Origin: Nitratifractor sp.
Lineage (GTDB): Bacteria > Campylobacterota > Campylobacteria > Campylobacterales > Sulfurovaceae
DNA length: 9,973 nucleotides
Direction of reading: 5' to 3'
Assembly (NCBI GenBank): GCA_015490055.1
Contig: WFYP01000074.1
Location: 1 to 9,973, forward strand
The notes below the pieces were generated by a model that saw nothing but the letters and a program-made list of their open reading frames with translations, did not search any database and was not told the origin of the DNA. Below are positions 6,515-9,973 of the stretch, one piece after another. Within the stretch, counting starts at the first letter, position 1. Each line of letters opens with the position of its first letter. Both the position numbers and the translations under genes were made by a program.

Positions 6515-6821
6515 AAAGATATGAACAGCAGTAGTCTGTAACTTTGTGCACTTTTATTTTGAAGCTACTCTTTTCGGGCACATTAAAGCTAGCACCACTC
6601 TTTAATCTTACCCACTCGCTAGCATCTGGCAAAAGCACCTCTACATCGCCTGATGTAATCTCCATAAACTCCGCTTCGTTTGTACCAAATTCATACTCGC
6701 CAACCTGCATAAAACCAAGAGTCTTTTTACTACCATCGCTAAAGTGCACAGTTCTGCTTGTTACCGCACCATCAAAATAGCCATTGCCTGCAATCTCTAC
6801 CTCTACATCTTTAAAACTCAT
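6513..6821 (-). CDS. ppnP: Pyrimidine/purine nucleoside phosphorylase PpnP
   Basis: A 102-residue single-domain cupin of the PpnP (YaiE, DUF1255) family, slightly longer than the 94-residue E. coli protein. The E. coli enzyme cleaves many purine and pyrimidine nucleosides with phosphate to give the free base and ribose 1-phosphate. Matching segments are YFDGAVTSRTV near the N terminus, FGTNEAEFMEITSGDVEVLLPDASEW in the middle and GASFNVPEKSSFKIKV followed by DYCCSYL at the end. The ATG at 6821 is preceded by AAAAGG (6833-6828). It is the first gene of a two-gene operon with modC. No functional link between nucleoside salvage and molybdate uptake is obvious. Confidence 0.92.
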   Translation of the reverse strand: MSFKDVEVEIAGNGYFDGAVTSRTVHFSDGSKKTLGFMQVGEYEFGTNEAEFMEITSGDVEVLLPDASEWVRLKSGASFNVPEKSSFKIKVHKVTDYCCSYL

Positions 6822-6842
6822 ATCTTACCTTTTTTTTAGCAA

Positions 6843-6850
6843 ATTATACC
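6843..6850 (-). promoter_or_regulatory. -10 promoter element for ppnP-modC
   Basis: The minus strand reads GGTATAAT, a full match to gnTAnaAT. Transcription would start near 6836, about 15 bases before the ppnP ATG. It is 11 bp from the start of the oppositely facing TATAAT at 6862, so the upstream regions of the two promoters overlap. Confidence 0.6.
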
Positions 6851-6861
6851 AATTTTGTTTG

Positions 6862-6867
6862 TATAAT
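6862..6867 (+). promoter_or_regulatory. -10 promoter element for the response-regulator locus
   Basis: TATAAT preceded by TTTG. Transcription would start near 6874 with a leader of about 52 bases. The ribosome site AAAAAGG (6913-6919) is six bases before the ATG at 6926. Confidence 0.55.
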
Positions 6868-6884
6868 AGGCTGTTACACATACA

Positions 6885-6894
6885 CTACATGTAG
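6885..6894. repeat. 10-bp palindrome CTACATGTAG near the regulator promoter
   Basis: A perfect palindrome 17 bases after the -10 box, inside the predicted leader. It is preceded by TTACACA (6875-6881) and ACACTACA (6882-6889), which look like loose direct repeats of the kind bound by OmpR-type regulators. It may be an old autoregulatory site of the now damaged response regulator. Confidence 0.25.
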
Positions 6895-6925
6895 AATTAT
6901 TAAAATAGGAATAAAAAGGTAAATT

Positions 6926-7411
6926 ATGGCTAAAATACTACTATTAGAAGATGATATAATACTACAAGAGATTATCGAAGAGTATTTAGTCAAAAATGGC
7001 TTTGAAGTCGAGAGTTTTATAGATGGGCAAAAGGCTTTAGAAGCTATAGATACAAACTCTTACGATATGCTACTTTTAGATGTAAATGTACCAACTATTG
7101 ATGGCTTTGAGCTTTTGCAGTATCTGCGAGAAATTAAAAACTCTACTCCTGCTATTTATATCACTTCGTTATCTGGCATTAAAAATTTACAAAAAGGGTT
7201 TGAACTTGGAGCAAACGATTACCTTAAAAAACCATTTGATTTAGAGGAGTTGATAATTCGCATAAAACACCATATGAAAGCGACTAAAAGCGATGAATTA
7301 ATAGAGTTAAAAGGTTTGCAGTTTTACCCAAAAAATCACTATATTGTAAAAGATGGTAAAAAAACAGAGCTCAAGAGAAAAGGGGTAGGGTATCGACTTA
7401 ACATCATATGA
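6926..7411 (+). CDS. OmpR-type response regulator with truncated DNA-binding domain
   Basis: A 161-residue protein made of a complete receiver and the remains of a winged helix. The receiver (about 1-118) has the acidic pocket Glu8-Asp9-Asp10, phospho-acceptor Asp52 in LLLDVNVP, Thr80, and Lys102 in YLKKPFD, so it should still accept phosphate. The OmpR/PhoB domain begins normally (LKGLQFYPKNHYIVKDGKKTEL, about 128-149) but then jumps straight to the C-terminal wing GVGYRLN (153-159). About 60 residues, including the recognition helix, are missing compared with the usual length near 220-225. The frame stays open across the join. It therefore cannot bind DNA in the normal way. Its TGA overlaps the ATG of the kinase relic (ATGA, 7408-7411), the ancestral operon arrangement. 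It is either a decaying gene or a receiver-only protein still in use; decay is more likely given the dead kinase. Confidence 0.8.
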   Translation: MAKILLLEDDIILQEIIEEYLVKNGFEVESFIDGQKALEAIDTNSYDMLLLDVNVPTIDGFELLQYLREIKNSTPAIYITSLSGIKNLQKGFELGANDYLKKPFDLEELIIRIKHHMKATKSDELIELKGLQFYPKNHYIVKDGKKTELKRKGVGYRLNII

Positions 7412-8043
7412 GAAGAGTTCACTATACCGTTTTTTGGTACTATATTTAGGCTCGGTTTTTATACTTTTGGCAGTTATTGGATACTTGTTTTTTCAAAATA
7501 GTGCAAACTCTATGAGCTCGGCTATGCGCTTTGAAATGCTATATTAAGCTAGAATGATAGAGTCGAAACTGCTAATGGCAGAAGATAGAGGCGAGAGCAA
7601 TATATCTAAAAAACTACTTCCAAAACTGCACCCCGTGCGTTTTAAAGTAGGCTTTTTTGATAAGTCTAAAAATTCGCTCTATTCCCAAATAGATGAAGTA
7701 CCAATGTTTAACAAAAACTTTTATGGCGAGGGTGAACACTGCGTAAACTTGTAGATAATGTGCTATCAAATGCAATAAAATACTCCGATGCTAAGGGCTT
7801 AGTAGAGATTAGTTTGCAAAATGGGGTCTTAAGCATAAAAGATAGAGGAATAGGCATTAGCAAAGAGGAACAGAGCAATATTTTAAACGCTACCAGCGAT
7901 TTAACAAAGATAGAGGTGGCTTTGGCATTGGGCTAAGTATTGTAATGGCAATCGCTAATGAAAATGGTATAAAGGTTAGTATAGAGTCGGCTAAGGGTGA
8001 AGGTAGCGAGTTTAGGTTTGACTTATCTACTTTAAAGGTATGA
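7408..8043 (+). pseudogene. Degraded sensor histidine kinase
   Basis: The cognate kinase of the preceding regulator, readable only in pieces across three frames. The ATG at 7408 overlaps the regulator stop. Its frame breaks after two codons; adding one A near 7413-7415 restores MRKSSLYRFLVLYLG and the first membrane segment. A TAA at 7545-7547 interrupts the next stretch where CAA would give Gln. The sensor region continues in the same frame to about 7730. The sequence then jumps to the ATPase N box LRKLVDNVLSNAIKYS (from 7739) in another frame, so the rest of the sensor, the second membrane segment and the HisKA helix with its phospho-accepting His are gone. A last frameshift in the T-run 7881-7884 separates DRGIGISKEEQSNI from FKRYQRFNKDRGGFGIGLSIV, and the original end is TGA 8041-8043. 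Four independent lesions make function as a kinase very unlikely. Confidence 0.9.
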
Positions 8044-8069
8044 TACACAAATATTAAACAAATAAACTA

Positions 8070-8075
8070 TATAAT
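8070..8075 (+). promoter_or_regulatory. -10 promoter element for msrAB
   Basis: TATAAT in the context ACTATATAAT, 27 bases after the end of the kinase relic. Transcription would start near 8081. The ribosome site AAAGGA (8091-8096) is five bases before the ATG at 8102. msrAB thus has its own promoter and does not depend on the decayed operon. Confidence 0.55.
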
Positions 8076-8101
8076 TAAGAGAATAAATAAAAAGGATTTT
8101 T

Positions 8102-9325
8102 ATGAGAACTTTACTACTAATATTTATATTTGCACTCTCTTTGCAGGCAAAAGAGCAGACTATTGGCTTTGCTGGTGGCTGTTTTTGGGGTGTCGAGAAG
8201 CATTTTGAGAGTTTAAAAGGTGTAAAGAGTGCAACAAGTGGTTATGCAGGTGGCAACTTTGCAAATCCAAGTTACAAAAATATACTTAGCTACCGCTACG
8301 ATACACCAAAAGGCGTGATAAATTATGCGGAAACTGTTAAAGTGGTTTATGATGATAGTAAAATATCTACCAAAGATTTAATAAAGAGATTTTGGGAGTT
8401 ACACGACCCAACTCAAAAGAACCGCCAAGGCAATGATAGAGGTAATAATTACAGAAGCGAAATTTTCTATACCACGCCAGAGCAGAAACAGATTGCAATG
8501 CAGACAAAAGTGGAGTATCAAAAGCTTTTAAGTAAAGCTGGGTATGGAAGGATTGTTACCAAAATAGAGCCACTTAAACACTTTTACAGAGCAGAAGAGT
8601 ATCATCAAGATTACCTTAAAAAACATCCAAATGGCTACTGCCCAAACCATGCAACAGGGGTTAAGTTTATGGCAGAAAAACAGAAAACCATTAGCCCACT
8701 AGGTGGCAAAGAAATAGTCGTAATTGATGCCAAAGATTGCCCATTTTGTGAAAAGTTTAAAAAAGATGTGCTAAATGGCTACAAGGGGCTAGTACCACTT
8801 AGAGTTGTCAAATCTTACCAGCTTAAAGGCTTTAAACTAAAGACAAAATTAAATGCCACACCTACAATTTTGTTTATTGTAGATGGCAAAGAGATTTTTG
8901 CTCATAGGGGTTATTGGAGTGCTAAGGAGTTTTATAAAGCTTTAGGCTACTTTAAATTAGGAAAAGATAGCGAGGCGTTTAGAGTAGCATTTAATAAAGG
9001 AACAGATTCTAGGTTTTGTAAACGCTATGATAAGTTTAAACATACAGGTGATGGCGTATTTATAGATACACTATCTGGCGATATACTCTTTGATACAAAA
9101 GATAGATTCAACTCCGGCACAGGTTGGCTAAGCTTCTATAAAGCCGTGCCCGGAAGTGTAATATTTAAAGAGGATAATAGTTACGGAATGCATAGAGTTG
9201 AAGTAATAGCTAAAAAGAGTGGTATTCACTTAGGGCATGTTTTCGATAGAGCCGATGGGCGTAAACGCTTTTGTATAAATGCAACAGTGCTAGAGTTTGT
9301 GCCAAGAGAGAAGATTAAGAAGTAA
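8102..9325 (+). CDS. msrAB: Exported methionine sulfoxide reductase, MsrA-thioredoxin-MsrB fusion
   Basis: A 407-residue repair enzyme for oxidised methionine in envelope proteins. Residues 1-16 are a Sec-type signal with a likely cut after LQA, so it acts outside the cytoplasm. The MsrA domain (about 19-190, S-sulfoxides) has catalytic Cys27 in GGCFWG, RYDTPKGVINYAE, and a candidate resolving Cys180 in NGYCPNH. A middle domain (about 203-285) looks thioredoxin-like: IVVIDAKDCPFC with a CPFC redox pair at 213-216 and a cis-Pro motif ATPT at 252-255. The MsrB domain (about 288-402, R-sulfoxides) has GTGW (339-342), HLGHVFD (376-382) and catalytic Cys391 in RFCINA. Both zinc-binding CxxC pairs of usual MsrB are absent, and the GWPSF motif reads GWLSF; Cys306 is a candidate resolving residue. 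The middle domain may pass electrons to both reductases. It overlaps the next kinase gene tail to tail. Confidence 0.92.
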   Translation: MRTLLLIFIFALSLQAKEQTIGFAGGCFWGVEKHFESLKGVKSATSGYAGGNFANPSYKNILSYRYDTPKGVINYAETVKVVYDDSKISTKDLIKRFWELHDPTQKNRQGNDRGNNYRSEIFYTTPEQKQIAMQTKVEYQKLLSKAGYGRIVTKIEPLKHFYRAEEYHQDYLKKHPNGYCPNHATGVKFMAEKQKTISPLGGKEIVVIDAKDCPFCEKFKKDVLNGYKGLVPLRVVKSYQLKGFKLKTKLNATPTILFIVDGKEIFAHRGYWSAKEFYKALGYFKLGKDSEAFRVAFNKGTDSRFCKRYDKFKHTGDGVFIDTLSGDILFDTKDRFNSGTGWLSFYKAVPGSVIFKEDNSYGMHRVEVIAKKSGIHLGHVFDRADGRKRFCINATVLEFVPREKIKK

Positions 9326-9973
9326 AGTCTATAATAAAGATATTTTTTCCTTCTTGGTGTTTATAAAGAAGGGAAAAGCTATGTTTTTTTGTTATTAAGT
9401 CAACGATACTAAGCCCCAATCCATGTCCGTTTGAATTCTCTTTTATGAATGGCTCGATGTAGTAGTTAAACTCTTGTTTAAGTTTATCTCCATAACTAAT
9501 AACCTCTATTTTACTACTTTTCGCAACTATTTTAATAGGAAGCTTTTGAGTATATTTTAAAGCGTTATCTATAAGATTTTTCAAAGCAGTAGAGATATAG
9601 TGCATATCAGCTTCTATAAAAAAGTCGTTTAACTCTACTTGAATACTCTCTTCATCAGATATGTAGAGTTTATCGAGTGCTTCAATTATAGCTGTTTGAG
9701 CTTTAAATTTTGTAATGTTTAAATTTTGTGTTGTTAGTAGGTTCATATTTAATACTTCACTAACAAATATATCTATATCTTTTATATTTTTTTCTAAAAG
9801 TTTTAAATCTCTCTTTTCAAGAGCAAATTTAGCTTTTGCTAGTGGTGTTTTTAGCTCATGACCTATATATTTTAATAAATTCTCTCTATCTTCAATGCTT
9901 TTTTGTAGAGACTCTGCCATATTATTAAAGCTTCTTTTGGCAACTTTTATCTCTTTGTCACCATTTACATTTA
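9315..9973 (-). CDS. Sensor histidine kinase, C-terminal part (runs off the window edge)
   Basis: The frame is open from the window edge to the stop at 9317-9315, about 219 codons; the first in-frame Met (9920) is not the true start. Codons upstream of it read GDKEIKVAKRSFNNMAESLQ, the end of a HAMP linker, so the missing N terminus should hold a membrane sensor. Numbering from that Met, the H box is YIGHELKTPL with phospho-acceptor His21, the N box is LKNLIDNALKYT with Asn114 and Asn118, and the G2 box is NGHGLGLSIV at 163-172. The usual G1 motif DxGxG is degenerate (ISYGDKL, 140-146), a form I recall from ArsS-type kinases of Campylobacterota, so ArsS-like is a tentative label. The partner regulator would lie beyond the edge. 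The last 11 bases overlap msrAB on the other strand. Confidence 0.88.
   Translation of the reverse strand, partial: NVNGDKEIKVAKRSFNNMAESLQKSIEDRENLLKYIGHELKTPLAKAKFALEKRDLKLLEKNIKDIDIFVSEVLNMNLLTTQNLNITKFKAQTAIIEALDKLYISDEESIQVELNDFFIEADMHYISTALKNLIDNALKYTQKLPIKIVAKSSKIEVISYGDKLKQEFNYYIEPFIKENSNGHGLGLSIVDLITKKHSFSLLYKHQEGKNIFIIDFTS

Noticed and set aside
7554..7754. A separate 66-residue gene within the kinase relic
   Set aside because: It is the sensor segment of the same broken kinase, in frame with the first membrane segment after the TAA at 7545, and it has no ribosome site of its own.
9349..9390. Terminator for msrAB: CCTTCTT/AAGAAGG stem with a T-run at 9384-9390
   Set aside because: The T-run begins 11 bases after the stem and the whole element is coding sequence of the converging kinase, so it is not a canonical terminator. 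A weak role in ending msrAB transcripts cannot be excluded.

Overview
The window is AT-rich, densely packed bacterial DNA. It most likely comes from the Campylobacterota (Sulfurimonas, Sulfurovum, Arcobacter or a relative). This rests on strong A/T third-position bias, promoters fitting the gnTAnaAT -10 pattern without clear -35 boxes, AAAGGA-type ribosome sites, and families common in that phylum. Genus assignment is inference.

Layout, left to right. An Asn-rich lipoprotein metalloprotease of the M30 (hyicolysin) type (110-1777, +) is followed by tRNA 2-selenouridine synthase mnmH/selU (1834-2925, +), whose start codon sits in the loop of a perfect 8-bp hairpin. selU converges with, and overlaps by 30 bp, a PLP-dependent aminotransferase (2896-4005, -). 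The aminotransferase is divergent from an AraC/GyrI-type regulator (4116-4979, +) that is probably translated from a leaderless mRNA. The regulator overlaps by 4 bp the tail of a membrane-anchored DUF302 protein (4976-5557, -). Next comes a two-gene minus-strand operon, ppnP (6513-6821) then modC (5718-6500), in which the ppnP stop codon is part of the modC ribosome site and no modA or modB is present.

Divergent from ppnP is a decayed two-component locus. The response regulator (6926-7411) keeps a complete receiver but has lost the helix-turn-helix part of its DNA-binding domain. The histidine kinase behind it (7408-8043) is a pseudogene with two frameshifts, a nonsense codon and a large internal deletion that removed the phospho-accepting histidine. 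After the relic, with its own promoter, lies an exported trimodular methionine sulfoxide reductase (8102-9325, +) in the order MsrA, thioredoxin-like, MsrB; its MsrB part lacks the zinc cysteines. It overlaps by 11 bp the tail of an intact but edge-truncated second histidine kinase (9315-9973, -).

I see no tRNA, rRNA, CRISPR, insertion sequence or phage genes, and no clearly new multi-gene system. The most notable signals are the hairpin around the selU start, the decayed two-component pair, the unusual MsrA-Trx-MsrB protein, the leaderless regulator with its divergent control region, and a 26-bp inverted repeat in front of the DUF302 gene. The gaps of more than about 90 bases (4006-4115, 5558-5717, 6822-6925) hold divergent promoters or candidate operators only.
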